Origin: Epilithonimonas zeae
Lineage (GTDB): Bacteria; Bacteroidota; Bacteroidia; Flavobacteriales; Weeksellaceae
Assembly (NCBI RefSeq): GCF_023278365.1
Contig: NZ_CP075338.1
Span: 496,001-560,000 of the forward strand
Reading direction: 5' to 3'
Length of the DNA: 64,000 nt
Part shown: positions 43,772 to 52,930 of the stretch, piece after piece
How positions within the stretch are numbered: the stretch's first letter is position 1
Layout of the letters: each line of letters begins with the position of its first letter
The notes under the pieces: model-generated
What the model saw: the letters and a program-made list of their open reading frames with translations, nothing else
Databases searched by the model: none
What the model was told of the DNA's origin: nothing
Program-made: the position numbers and the translations under genes

Positions 43772-46700
43772 ATGTCATTGATAATTAAACACAAGAATGT
43801 GAAGAGAATTGTTTTTCCGGCTTTTCTGCTTTCATCTCATTTGCTCTTGTCACAACAGGTTGCAAATGATAGTACAAAAATTAGTACTAAAGATATTGAT
43901 GAGGTCGTTGTCATCGGGTATGGAACGGTTAAAAAATCTGACCTTACAGGTTCTGTATCTTCTGTTTCAGCAAAAGACCTGGCAGCAACTCCGGCAATGA
44001 ATGCTCTACAGGCTTTACAAGGTAGAGCGGCAGGTTTGAACATTGTAACTGCAAGTGGTGCGCCTGGTGCAACTGCCAACGTAACCATCCGTGGTGGTGC
44101 ATCTATTACACAGGGAACAGAACCACTTTATATTGTGGATGGTTTCCAACTAGACAACGCTCTAAACGTCATCAATCCTAATGATATAGAAAGTATTGAC
44201 GTTTTAAAAGGTGCTTCTGCTATTGCGATTTATGGTGCGCGTGGTTCCAATGGTATCATTGTTATCAAAACGAAGGGCGGTAAGAAAGGAAAAACCATTA
44301 TCAATTATAATAATTTTACATCGTTTGATACATTATCCAAAAAACTGGACATGTTGTCTAATGCAGAAGATTATGTAAAATACCAGTACGAGATGGCTAA
44401 TCTGGCTGGAAGAACTGCACAGTGGAGTAATATATTTAATAATAATTTATCACCGGATTCGCCGGGTTTCTATACAGGCGTATATAACACAATAAGTGAA
44501 AGATATGCTAATGCTTCCACACTTGACTGGCAGGACAAAATGCTTGGCGGGTCTGGGGTAACTACGAACCATAACTTTAATTTTTCTGTTGGAACTGAAA
44601 AAACGCAAGCCTTCGTAAGTTATAACTACAACAAGCAGGACGGTTTGCTTGACAACTTTAGCGAGACTAGAAACTCGCTGAGAGCAAATATTAAATCCGA
44701 ATTGTACAAGGGCATTAGGGTAGATTTCAATTCTGTATTCAATACCAATTCCTTAAATGGTGGCGGTGCTTATTCTGGGATGAAAAAGATATTACTACAG
44801 CCGATTATTGGTGGAACACGTTTCAGCCTGAATCAGCTTTTCAATACACAGACTTATGGTGACTTTGCAGCTTTGGATCCAAGTTATGATACTGAGAATC
44901 CATTTATCGAACTTCAAGCATCTACCTCCAATGCCCGCAATAGAAATTTTGTGGCTAATGCAGGTGTGGAGATCGATTTTCTTAAAAATTTCACCTTCAG
45001 AACGGCAGGACAGTATAACTGGAGAAGCGTTAAATCGACTTCTTTCTCCGATGAAAATTCAAGAGCCAATCTTACAGACCCAACGACTACAGGTATCAAC
45101 GGGAAGATCGGAAACAGCGAATCTTATGGCTATCAGATAACTAATACGGTGACTTATAACAATACTTTTGGAGATAAACATACCATTAATGCATTGATAG
45201 GCCAGGAAGTCGTTTACTCACAGTCAGAAAGTAATAATATGACTTTGATAAAATTTCCTTTTCCCAACTTCGGACTAGACGATATTTCCACTGCAACCGT
45301 TTCCGACAAATCTACAGATAGAAGTAGCAACAGTTTATTATCCTACTTTGGAAGGGTAAACTATAATTACGATAACAGATATTTATTAACCGCAACCATT
45401 AGACGAGATGGATCGTCAAAGTTTGGACCGAATAATAAATGGGGAACTTTTCCATCTGTAGCTGCAGCTTGGAGAGCGTCTCAGGAAGGTTTTTGGCAGA
45501 ATTCTAAAATAACAAATGTTATTAATGATTTGAAATTCAGATTCGAGTATGGTGTGACTGGGAATAATGACATCGGAAATAATCTCTTCCTCACGACCTA
45601 TTCTATAACAGATTATCCAATGAATAACACACCAGGAAATCCAGTGTACGTTACAAGCTCTAATCTTGGAAATCCTTCTCTAAGATGGGAAGAAATGAAA
45701 ACTACCAATGTTGGTGTTGATCTGGGACTATTTAATAACAGAATCAAACTGACGTCTGAATGGTATAATAATATTGTAGACGGAATGCTGATGTCAGCTG
45801 TTCTTCCAGCGTCATCAGGGTACTCAAGACAATATCAGAATATTGGAAGTATGAGAAACAGAGGTATAGAATTTACTTTGAATACTATTAACTTAAAATC
45901 AGACGACTTCAGATGGACAACAGATTTCAACATTGGGCATAACCGTTCCAAGGTTCTTTCTTTAGAAAAAGGAAGAGATTCCAGAACCTTCAGTGTGGGA
46001 AGTAACAGAGCAGGAGTTGTAACCTATTATGCGACAGTTGGGGAGCAGCTTGGTGAGATGTATGGTTACGTTTATCAAGGTATTTACACTACAGACGATT
46101 TTACCCAAAATGCCAATGGAACTCTAACACTCAAAGATGGAGTAGTAAAACCGGCAACTGGAACGCCAAAACCTGGAGATATCAAGTTCGCTGCAGATAA
46201 CGAAGCAGGCGATCAGTTTACAAGAAAAATGGTGAAAATTGGAGATGCGACGCCTGACTTCATTGGAGGTATCAGTAATAACTTCTCATACAAAGGTTTT
46301 GATTTGGCCGTGTTTATGAAGTTCAGCGTTGGAGGTGACGTTTATAATGCAACTAAACATAGTTTAAGTCCATATGCTTTGTTCCAAAACGTTCCATCGG
46401 AATTCGGAACTAACTTCTATCATTTGATTGACCCCAACACAGGACAACAGACCATGAACCTGGCAAGGCTGAAAGAACTAAATCCAAATGAAGATTCTCG
46501 TCTTTGGAGCCTTAGCAATACCAATACACAGACCATTACTTATCCTTCATCTTATTATGTAGAGGATGGTTCTTATCTTAGAATTGCACAGTTGACTTTA
46601 GGATATTCTTTACCAAAAAGTTTCCTGAGAGACATTATGGTGACTAATGCCAGAATATATGTTACGGTTAATAATCTTGCCACCATTACAGGTTATTCAG

Positions 46701-46813
46701 GTTTTGACCCGGAGGTTTCCGCTGCAAGTGGAGTAGCTGTAACTCCTGGTTATGACAGTTCTACATTTCCAAGGTCAAGAAGTTACGTTCTTGGAATTAA
46801 TTTAACGTTTTAA
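43772..46813 (+). CDS. SusC-like TonB-dependent transporter of the RG-I locus
   Basis: A 1013-residue outer-membrane transporter. After a signal peptide of about 28 residues the TonB-box/plug starts almost at once with DIDEVVVIGYGTVKKSDLTGS near residue 41, then NVTIRGGASITQGTEPLYIVDGF and DVLKGASAIAIYGARGSNG. The usual carboxypeptidase-regulatory-like domain (about 80 residues) and STN domain are both absent, so it is a non-signalling importer with a minimal N-terminus. The barrel ends RSYVLGINLTF, a proper outer-membrane terminus. It pairs with susD 20 bp downstream and should import RG-I oligosaccharides. A direct-repeat promoter precedes it. Confidence 0.93.
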   Translation: MSLIIKHKNVKRIVFPAFLLSSHLLLSQQVANDSTKISTKDIDEVVVIGYGTVKKSDLTGSVSSVSAKDLAATPAMNALQALQGRAAGLNIVTASGAPGATANVTIRGGASITQGTEPLYIVDGFQLDNALNVINPNDIESIDVLKGASAIAIYGARGSNGIIVIKTKGGKKGKTIINYNNFTSFDTLSKKLDMLSNAEDYVKYQYEMANLAGRTAQWSNIFNNNLSPDSPGFYTGVYNTISERYANASTLDWQDKMLGGSGVTTNHNFNFSVGTEKTQAFVSYNYNKQDGLLDNFSETRNSLRANIKSELYKGIRVDFNSVFNTNSLNGGGAYSGMKKILLQPIIGGTRFSLNQLFNTQTYGDFAALDPSYDTENPFIELQASTSNARNRNFVANAGVEIDFLKNFTFRTAGQYNWRSVKSTSFSDENSRANLTDPTTTGINGKIGNSESYGYQITNTVTYNNTFGDKHTINALIGQEVVYSQSESNNMTLIKFPFPNFGLDDISTATVSDKSTDRSSNSLLSYFGRVNYNYDNRYLLTATIRRDGSSKFGPNNKWGTFPSVAAAWRASQEGFWQNSKITNVINDLKFRFEYGVTGNNDIGNNLFLTTYSITDYPMNNTPGNPVYVTSSNLGNPSLRWEEMKTTNVGVDLGLFNNRIKLTSEWYNNIVDGMLMSAVLPASSGYSRQYQNIGSMRNRGIEFTLNTINLKSDDFRWTTDFNIGHNRSKVLSLEKGRDSRTFSVGSNRAGVVTYYATVGEQLGEMYGYVYQGIYTTDDFTQNANGTLTLKDGVVKPATGTPKPGDIKFAADNEAGDQFTRKMVKIGDATPDFIGGISNNFSYKGFDLAVFMKFSVGGDVYNATKHSLSPYALFQNVPSEFGTNFYHLIDPNTGQQTMNLARLKELNPNEDSRLWSLSNTNTQTITYPSSYYVEDGSYLRIAQLTLGYSLPKSFLRDIMVTNARIYVTVNNLATITGYSGFDPEVSAASGVAVTPGYDSSTFPRSRSYVLGINLTF

Positions 46814-46833
46814 TTTTTTTAAATTGATTTAAA

Positions 46834-48903
46834 ATGAAAAATATATTTAATCAACATAGATTTATAAAAAAAATGGTGGTAATGTCTTCAGTTGTTATAA
46901 CTGTTCTTGCTACCAATTCCTGCAGCGATGATTTCCTGGATCAGCCTTCTTACAACAATACAGATTCTAATAAGGTTTTTGAAAATTTACAGAGTGCGGA
47001 AATGTTTGTTTTGGGATGTTACAGAGGTCTTGTTCCTGCAGAGATGTTCTATCAGCTTGGTGCAGGCGATACGGTAAACCATTCGCTGGAGGCACTTAAT
47101 AATTCAAAATATAATATCGGAAACTATAATTATGATGCCTATACACCTTTTACCGTAACAGGAATTTACTCTGCTATGTATGCTGTTATAGAGCGTACTA
47201 ATATTGCAGTTTATCAACTGGGAAAAATGGCAGCAAGTGAGAAGAGGGATGCCTTGATAGGAGAGGCTAAGTCGATTCGGGCATTTTGTTATTATAATCT
47301 TATCAGGATTTATGGCGATGTACCTTCGGTATTCGAGCCATTGGAAACATTAGACCCAAATGATGAAAATACGTTCTATCCAAAACGTGCATCACGTGAC
47401 CAAATTTATGATAGGATTGTAGGTGATTTGCAGGAAGCTGCAGTCAATGTACCTACCTTAGCAGCAAGCGGATATGGAACTACTGAACGTTTGTCAAAAG
47501 AAGGTGTCAATGCTTTATTAGCTAAAATTGCGCTTTACGCTGCTGGTTATTCACTTCGTTGGGAACTAAATACGTCTAATCCGGGTGTAGTTTCTCGCCG
47601 TTCGGATAATGCAAGAGTAAGAGAGCTGTATCAGATTGCAGATAATGCTTGCGCGGCTATCATAACAGGTGGTACTAAAAGTCTTGTACAAAGCCAAAGT
47701 GGAAAGAGTGGATTCGAAGCTCTATGGTTCAATTTTGATCGTAGGAATTTTGGTGCAGTCAATTCAGAAATGCTTTGGCATATTGCATCTCTTGGACAGA
47801 ATACCAATTCTGCATTTCAGGTCTATGCACATCCTGGTTATCGTGGTGGTGTCTTTGGATCTCGTTCTTCACAACAGATGATTTTACCATCTTACTACTT
47901 GTCTTTCAATCAAAATGATACACGTAGAGATGTGACTTGTACATCTTATAGCGTTTATTTTCTGGAAAGCGGAGGTACAGGCGATACCTTTGTAGATGTA
48001 GGTACAACTTACTCTGCAATTATGCCAGGCAAGTTTAGACTGTCTTGGAGTGTGGAACCGCAGGCTGCTGCTGACAGAAACCTTAATATTCCATTGCTGA
48101 GATATGCTGATGTTCTATTGATGTATGCAGAAACTCAAAATTATCTTAATAATGGTCCTACAGCTGCTGCCAATGCTGCGTTAACAGCCGTACGTACAAG
48201 AGCTGGCATTGGTTCATTACCATTACCATCCGGGCAAGCCGACTTTTTGAAAGCTATTGTTCAGGAAAGAAAATGGGAGTTTGCAGGCGAGTTTATGCTT
48301 CGTACAGATCTTATCAGAACCAATAGTTTAACTACTGAAATCGAGGCTACTAGACAGGATATGAAAGACCTGACTAGAAGAATAGGTAAATATGCCAATG
48401 TTGCTACTTACAGACTGTACAAATTCCACAAAAATTCTCAGGTATATGGTGACCCGTTTTTAGCTTTACCTTATATTGATATCACGGATCCAACCGAAAT
48501 TGCGACGATCAAAAATGTTCCTACCAGTTCAGCAAATTATGCAGCTTATCAAACTGCATTGAGAGCGATTGTGGCAGCACACGGACAGCCAACTTCAACA
48601 GAAGATAAATGGTATCCTACACAAATGTTTGAGGCTTATACCAGCACATTTAACGGAAATGCGAGAAAAGCTGTAGGGTTTGGCGCCGGATTCAACGTTT
48701 TGGGAATGGGTAATAATATGTATTCAAAAGCGTTTGGTTATGCTGAGAACGGAAATGCTTATCCTGGTTGGGTAGAGTCTGCTAATGATGGTTTATTCTT
48801 CGGATTCCAGACCAACAAAACAGAATTGTTGCCATTTGCAGCTGCGTCTGCAGGACACCCAATGATAGATAACCCAAATCTGACCCAATTACCAGGCTAC
48901 TAA
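46834..48903 (+). CDS. SusD-like lipoprotein of the RG-I locus
   Basis: A 689-residue RagB/SusD protein. The lipoprotein signal ends in LATNSC, so Cys is the acylated residue. Family segments are DDFLDQPSYNNTDSNKVFENLQSAEMFVLGCYRG, LIGEAKSIRAFCYYNLIRIYGDVPSV, LLRYADVLLMYAETQNYL and IVQERKWEFAGEFMLRTDLIRT. It is about 150 residues longer than the SusD at 10845; the extra length is mostly in the C-terminal third (about 520-640), perhaps a ligand-binding insertion. It lies 20 bp after susC. No terminator was seen before the aldolase gene, but a new promoter lies at 48997. Confidence 0.92.
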   Translation: MKNIFNQHRFIKKMVVMSSVVITVLATNSCSDDFLDQPSYNNTDSNKVFENLQSAEMFVLGCYRGLVPAEMFYQLGAGDTVNHSLEALNNSKYNIGNYNYDAYTPFTVTGIYSAMYAVIERTNIAVYQLGKMAASEKRDALIGEAKSIRAFCYYNLIRIYGDVPSVFEPLETLDPNDENTFYPKRASRDQIYDRIVGDLQEAAVNVPTLAASGYGTTERLSKEGVNALLAKIALYAAGYSLRWELNTSNPGVVSRRSDNARVRELYQIADNACAAIITGGTKSLVQSQSGKSGFEALWFNFDRRNFGAVNSEMLWHIASLGQNTNSAFQVYAHPGYRGGVFGSRSSQQMILPSYYLSFNQNDTRRDVTCTSYSVYFLESGGTGDTFVDVGTTYSAIMPGKFRLSWSVEPQAAADRNLNIPLLRYADVLLMYAETQNYLNNGPTAAANAALTAVRTRAGIGSLPLPSGQADFLKAIVQERKWEFAGEFMLRTDLIRTNSLTTEIEATRQDMKDLTRRIGKYANVATYRLYKFHKNSQVYGDPFLALPYIDITDPTEIATIKNVPTSSANYAAYQTALRAIVAAHGQPTSTEDKWYPTQMFEAYTSTFNGNARKAVGFGAGFNVLGMGNNMYSKAFGYAENGNAYPGWVESANDGLFFGFQTNKTELLPFAAASAGHPMIDNPNLTQLPGY

Positions 48904-48996
48904 TCTTTTACAAATTAGTAAGGTTGGATTTAATATCAATAATCTTTTGATTAATGTTGAATGTTATTTTAAATTAACTTTAAATATAAGATTCAT

Positions 48997-49041
48997 CAGT
49001 ATAGTACGGGATGCCGTTGACAATTCAACCTTCTAATTTTG
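48997..49041 (+). promoter_or_regulatory. CAGGAT direct-repeat promoter of the aldolase/dehydrogenase gene
   Basis: CAGTAT-AGTA-CGGGAT-GC, with the final C (49014) exactly 20 bp before TAATTTTG at 49034-49041, a perfect -7 box. The promoter lies inside the open frame upstream of 49068 and thereby fixes the true start at 49068. Confidence 0.65.
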
Positions 49042-49067
49042 AAGAAAAATTTAGAAATATAATTATA

Positions 49068-51170
49068 ATGAATAAAGTAAAAACATTCAAATACGTAGAC
49101 TATTTGTGGGATGATGAAAAAGCAGCATCTTTCGGAGATGACCAGGTTGCTTTATTTTTATACCGTTCAAACATCTTGGGGGCAGATCTTAGAATCACCA
49201 ATTATGGAGGCGGAAACACAAGCTGTAAAACCATCGAGAAAGACCCTTTAACGAACGAAGAAGTTGAGGTAATGTGGGTAAAAGGTTCAGGTGGTGACAT
49301 CGGAACGTTGACAAGAAAAGGGATTGCTGGTTTGTACACAGAAAGATTGAGAAATCTTAAAAATGTATATGAAGGTTTGGCAGACGAAGACAGAATGGTT
49401 GGGCTTTTCAATCACTGTATTTACGATTTGGACAGCAAAGCACCTTCAATTGATACGCCACTTCACGGACTTCTTCCATTCAAACATATCGATCACCTTC
49501 ATCCGGACGCTCTAATTGCCGTAGCTGCAGCAAAAGACAGTCAGGCAGTGACTAAAGAAATCTGGGGCGATACAATGGGGTGGGTTCCTTGGCAAAAACC
49601 AGGTTTTGACTTAGGTTTACAGTTAGAAAAATGTTTAAACGATAATCCTGGAATCAGAGGAATCGTTTTGGGAAGCCACGGTCTGTTCACTTGGGGAGAC
49701 ACTTCTTACGAATCTTATATCAACAGTTTGGAAGTGATTGAAATGGCTTCTGAATATATCGCTAAAAAAATCGAAGAAAAAGGTCAGGTTTTTGGCGGAC
49801 AAAAAGTAGAATCTTTACCAGCTGACGAACGTAAAGAAAAAGCAGCTCAGATTATGCCTTTACTAAGAGGTTTAGCTTCTTCCGAAAACAGAATGGTGGG
49901 TCATTTCACAGACAGCGATGTGGTGTTGGAATACATCAACAGTAATGATTTGGAAAGATTGGCTCCGCTTGGAACCTCTTGTCCTGATCACTTCTTAAGA
50001 ACTAAGATTCAGCCTTTAGTTTTAACTTTAGATAAAAACGAAGATTTAACAGATTCTAAAGCGATTTTAGAAAAATTAAATCCACTTTTCGAGCAATACA
50101 GACAGGAATATAAAGACTATTACGAAACTTGTAAGCATCCAAACAGCCCTGCGATGCGTGATCCGAATCCGGTAATCATCATTTATCCGGGAGTGGGAAT
50201 GTTCAGTTTCTCAAAAGATAAGCAAACAACACGTGTTGCAAGCGAGTTTTATGTGAACGCAATCAACGTAATGAGAGGTGCTGAAGCTATTTCTGAATAC
50301 ACATCATTACCAAGACAGGAAGCTTTCGACATCGAATATTGGTTATTAGAAGAGGCAAAACTTCAGAGAATGCCAAAAGAAAAACCATTGTCAAGAAAAA
50401 TTGCTATCGTAACCGGAGCCGGAGGCGGAATCGGACAGGCAATTGCTGATAAAATGGTTGCTGAAGGTGCTGTTGTCGTTTATACAGATTTAAATACAGA
50501 AGCGGTAGAATCTGCAACTTCAAAATATAACAAAGACCAGGCGGTTGCTGTTCAGTGTGATGTGACGAGTGAAGAAGCGATTGCCAACGCTTTCAAAGAA
50601 ACTGTTTTGGCTTTTGGTGGAGTAGATATCATCGTTCATTCAGCTGGTTTGGCGATTTCTAAATCATTGGAAGACACGACTACAAAAGACTGGGATTTGC
50701 TGGAAAATGTTTTGGTAAAAGGTCAGTTCCTGATGTCAAAAAGCGGTGTAGAAATTATGAAAAAGCAAAATTTGGGTGGCGACATCGTAAATATTGCAAG
50801 TAAAAATGGTTTGGTTGCAGGCCCAAATAACGTGGCTTACGGAACGGCAAAAGCAGCGCAACAGCATATGACGAGACTATTGGCGGCAGAATTGGCAGCA
50901 GATAAAATCCGTGTGAATGTGGTAAATCCTGACGGCGTAATCGTTGGAAGCAAAATCTGGGAAGGTTCTTGGGCAGAAGGCCGTGCAAAAGCCAACGGAA
51001 TCACCGTTGAAGAATTGCCTGCATTCTACGCAAAAAGAAACCTTTTAAACGAAATTATTCTTCCGGAAGATATCGCCAACGGAGTGTTTGCCTGTGTAGC
51101 GATTTTAGATAAATCTACAGGAAATATCATCAATGTAGACGGTGGAATGGCAAATGCGTTCCCGAGATAA
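49068..51170 (+). CDS. rhaEW: Bifunctional rhamnulose-1-phosphate aldolase / lactaldehyde dehydrogenase
   Basis: A 700-residue cytoplasmic fusion. The N-terminal class II aldolase/adducin-like domain (about 1-420) has ITNYGGGNTSCKT, WVKGSGGDIGTL, DTPLHGLLPFKHIDHLHPDA and VLGSHGLFTWG, with the His residues expected to bind the divalent metal. The C-terminal SDR domain (about 430-700) has VTGAGGGIGQAIADK, a catalytic Ser near NIASKNG, YGTAK, and a final TGNIINVDGGMANAFPR. This architecture is known as RhaEW: it splits L-rhamnulose-1-phosphate into dihydroxyacetone phosphate and L-lactaldehyde and oxidises the latter to L-lactate. The start at 49068 is set by the promoter at 48997-49041. Isomerase, kinase and lactate dehydrogenase follow. 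Confidence 0.93.
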   Translation: MNKVKTFKYVDYLWDDEKAASFGDDQVALFLYRSNILGADLRITNYGGGNTSCKTIEKDPLTNEEVEVMWVKGSGGDIGTLTRKGIAGLYTERLRNLKNVYEGLADEDRMVGLFNHCIYDLDSKAPSIDTPLHGLLPFKHIDHLHPDALIAVAAAKDSQAVTKEIWGDTMGWVPWQKPGFDLGLQLEKCLNDNPGIRGIVLGSHGLFTWGDTSYESYINSLEVIEMASEYIAKKIEEKGQVFGGQKVESLPADERKEKAAQIMPLLRGLASSENRMVGHFTDSDVVLEYINSNDLERLAPLGTSCPDHFLRTKIQPLVLTLDKNEDLTDSKAILEKLNPLFEQYRQEYKDYYETCKHPNSPAMRDPNPVIIIYPGVGMFSFSKDKQTTRVASEFYVNAINVMRGAEAISEYTSLPRQEAFDIEYWLLEEAKLQRMPKEKPLSRKIAIVTGAGGGIGQAIADKMVAEGAVVVYTDLNTEAVESATSKYNKDQAVAVQCDVTSEEAIANAFKETVLAFGGVDIIVHSAGLAISKSLEDTTTKDWDLLENVLVKGQFLMSKSGVEIMKKQNLGGDIVNIASKNGLVAGPNNVAYGTAKAAQQHMTRLLAAELAADKIRVNVVNPDGVIVGSKIWEGSWAEGRAKANGITVEELPAFYAKRNLLNEIILPEDIANGVFACVAILDKSTGNIINVDGGMANAFPR

Positions 51171-51175
51171 TATTT

Positions 51176-51207
51176 TTGGTTGTCGGTTTTTAGTTGTCAG
51201 TTGTTAG
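51176..51207. repeat. GTTGTCAGTTG-type repeat, copy 1
   Basis: TTGGTTGTCGG ... AGTTGTCAGTTGTTAG. A second copy lies at 54320-54350 after the kinase gene. It is a low-complexity intergenic element seen in Flavobacteriia. Confidence 0.5.
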
Positions 51208-51225
51208 TTTTTTAACTTTCAATTT

Positions 51226-51319
51226 ATTTGGGCAGCTTTATCCGCCCTCCGTTCCCGCTTTTTTGTCTCCGCTTCGCTGCGACAAAAAGAGCTCCACTCA
51301 GGTCGGGCTGCGAGCGATT
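51226..51319. repeat. Intergenic repeat family R1, copy 3
   Basis: TTTGGGCAGCTTTATCCGCC... to ...GTCGGGCTGCGAGCGATT with a central TTTTTGTC/GACAAAAA stem. It aligns with 38657-38748 and shares its frame with 2120-2230. Confidence 0.75.
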
Positions 51320-51375
51320 CGAAAGCAATTGAGGGAACGAAAATAAAATATTTAGTACTAATTTAGACAATAAAT

Positions 51376-51412
51376 TTAGCCTTGTTAAGATTCAAAACCT
51401 AGACAAGGCTAA
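51376..51412 (+). other. Leader hairpin before the rhamnose isomerase gene
   Basis: Perfect 10-bp arms TTAGCCTTGT and ACAAGGCTAA, 15 bp before the ATG. There is no T-run. It may be a translational or transcriptional control element, or a processing site. Confidence 0.4.
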
Positions 51413-51426
51413 TCAAAAATCAAAAT

Positions 51427-52707
51427 ATGATTATAGGAAAAGATATCATTGAACAAAATAATAAAAACGAGGTTGAAAATTTCAATTCAGACTTCGCATA
51501 TTTATCAGATAAATTAACAAAATCAGGAGCAAACGTTTCTGAAATTGTCAACAAAATTGCTGACTTCCAAGTAGCAATTCCAAGTTGGGCTTTGGGAGCA
51601 GGCGGAACACGTTTCGGAAGATTTTCTTACGGCGGCGAGCCCTCTTCTTTAGAACAAAAATTAGATGATGTAGGATTAATTCACGCTTTAACACATTCTG
51701 CAGGAGCTATTTCATTACATATTCCTTGGGATATTCCGAGTGATGTTGCAGCGATTAAAGAAAAAGCAGCCTCTCACGGATTGATTTTCGATGCGATGAA
51801 TTCAAACACATTCCAGGATCAGCCGAACGCAAAACAATCGTACAAATTTGGTTCGTTAAATGCGGTAAATGAAGATGCAAGAGCTTACGCAGTAGAGCAT
51901 AACAAAGAAGTCATCAGAATCGGGAAAGAATTAGACTCAAAAAGTTTAACCGTTTGGTTGGCAGACGGAGCAAGTTTCCCGGGACAGTTGAATTTCCAGA
52001 CCGCTTTGTCAAAAACTGAACAAAGTTTAAAAGAAATCTACGCAGGAATGCCGGAAGACTGGAAATTATTCATCGAATATAAACCTTACGAACCGAATTT
52101 CTATTCAACAACCATCCAGGATTGGGGAACATCTTTTATGCTGGCAAACGCTTGCGGAGATAGAGCCTATACTTTGGTAGATTTAGGTCATCATTTACCA
52201 AACTCAAACATTGAGCAAATCGTTGCAACTTTGATGTACAAAGGTAAATTAGGAGGTTTCCATTTCAACGACAGCAAATATGGAGATGATGATTTAACGG
52301 TAGGTTCCATCAAACCTTATGCATTATTCCTGATTTTCAATGAACTGGTGTACGGAATAGAGAACAATCCTCAAAACCCTTATCCGGCTTGGATGATTGA
52401 TGCAAGTCACAACATCAAAGATCCGTTAGAAGATTTAATTCAGTCTTTAGAAGCGATTTTAATTGCTTATGCACAGGCACTTTTAGTTAATCAAAAAGCA
52501 TTAAAAGATGCTCAGTTGAACAACGACGTGGTTCGTGCGCAGGAAATTTTGCAGAATGCTTACAGAACAGACGTGCGTCCGTTATTAAAAGCGGCAAGAT
52601 TACAGACAGGTGCTGCATTAGACCCAATTGCAGCGTACAGAAACCTTAAAGTAAGAGAAACATTAATCTCTGAAAGAGGTCTGAATGTAAAAGCAACAGG
52701 ATTATAA
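51427..52707 (+). CDS. rhaI: L-rhamnose isomerase (Pseudomonas stutzeri RhaI type)
   Basis: A 426-residue cytoplasmic TIM-barrel isomerase. It matches the broad-specificity L-rhamnose isomerase type by VAIPSWALGAGGTRFGRF, AISLHIPWD, MNSNTFQDQPNAKQSYKFGSLN and WLADGASFPGQ. Metal-binding acidic/His residues lie in LFIEYKPYEPNFYSTTIQDWGTS, TLVDLGHHLPN and GGFHFNDSKYGDDDLT. It converts L-rhamnose to L-rhamnulose, the first catabolic step. It lies between the bifunctional aldolase/dehydrogenase and the kinase. Upstream are an R1 repeat and a leader hairpin; no member of the direct-repeat promoter set is seen directly before it, so it may depend on readthrough from 48997. Confidence 0.93.
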   Translation: MIIGKDIIEQNNKNEVENFNSDFAYLSDKLTKSGANVSEIVNKIADFQVAIPSWALGAGGTRFGRFSYGGEPSSLEQKLDDVGLIHALTHSAGAISLHIPWDIPSDVAAIKEKAASHGLIFDAMNSNTFQDQPNAKQSYKFGSLNAVNEDARAYAVEHNKEVIRIGKELDSKSLTVWLADGASFPGQLNFQTALSKTEQSLKEIYAGMPEDWKLFIEYKPYEPNFYSTTIQDWGTSFMLANACGDRAYTLVDLGHHLPNSNIEQIVATLMYKGKLGGFHFNDSKYGDDDLTVGSIKPYALFLIFNELVYGIENNPQNPYPAWMIDASHNIKDPLEDLIQSLEAILIAYAQALLVNQKALKDAQLNNDVVRAQEILQNAYRTDVRPLLKAARLQTGAALDPIAAYRNLKVRETLISERGLNVKATGL

Positions 52708-52785
52708 AGTCCTACCTAATATGATAGAAATAACTTTCATCTTATAATTTGAAAGTTTGAAAAATAAACCACTTATTTTTATTTT

Positions 52786-52855
52786 AATTAAGGGTGTTTA
52801 GGATATTAAGTTTCACTAGTAATGATTTTTCTTAATTTCTAAACACTCCTTAATT
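52786..52855 (+). other. Long imperfect hairpin between isomerase and kinase genes
   Basis: Arm 52786-52801 (AATTAAGGGTGTTTAG) pairs with 52839-52855 with one bulged base, around a 37-nt loop. A T-rich stretch follows. It could be a terminator, an attenuator or a processing site. Confidence 0.4.
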
Positions 52856-52930
52856 ATTTTTAATTGAAAGCGTAAGATTCGGAAATTCCATTTTTATACT
52901 TTCATACAATTATTAAATTCATTTTCAGGA

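Noticed and set aside
49011..49067. In-frame upstream extension of the aldolase/dehydrogenase gene
   Set aside because: The predicted -7 box (49034-49041) lies inside it, so this stretch is promoter and leader. The conserved protein starts at 49068.
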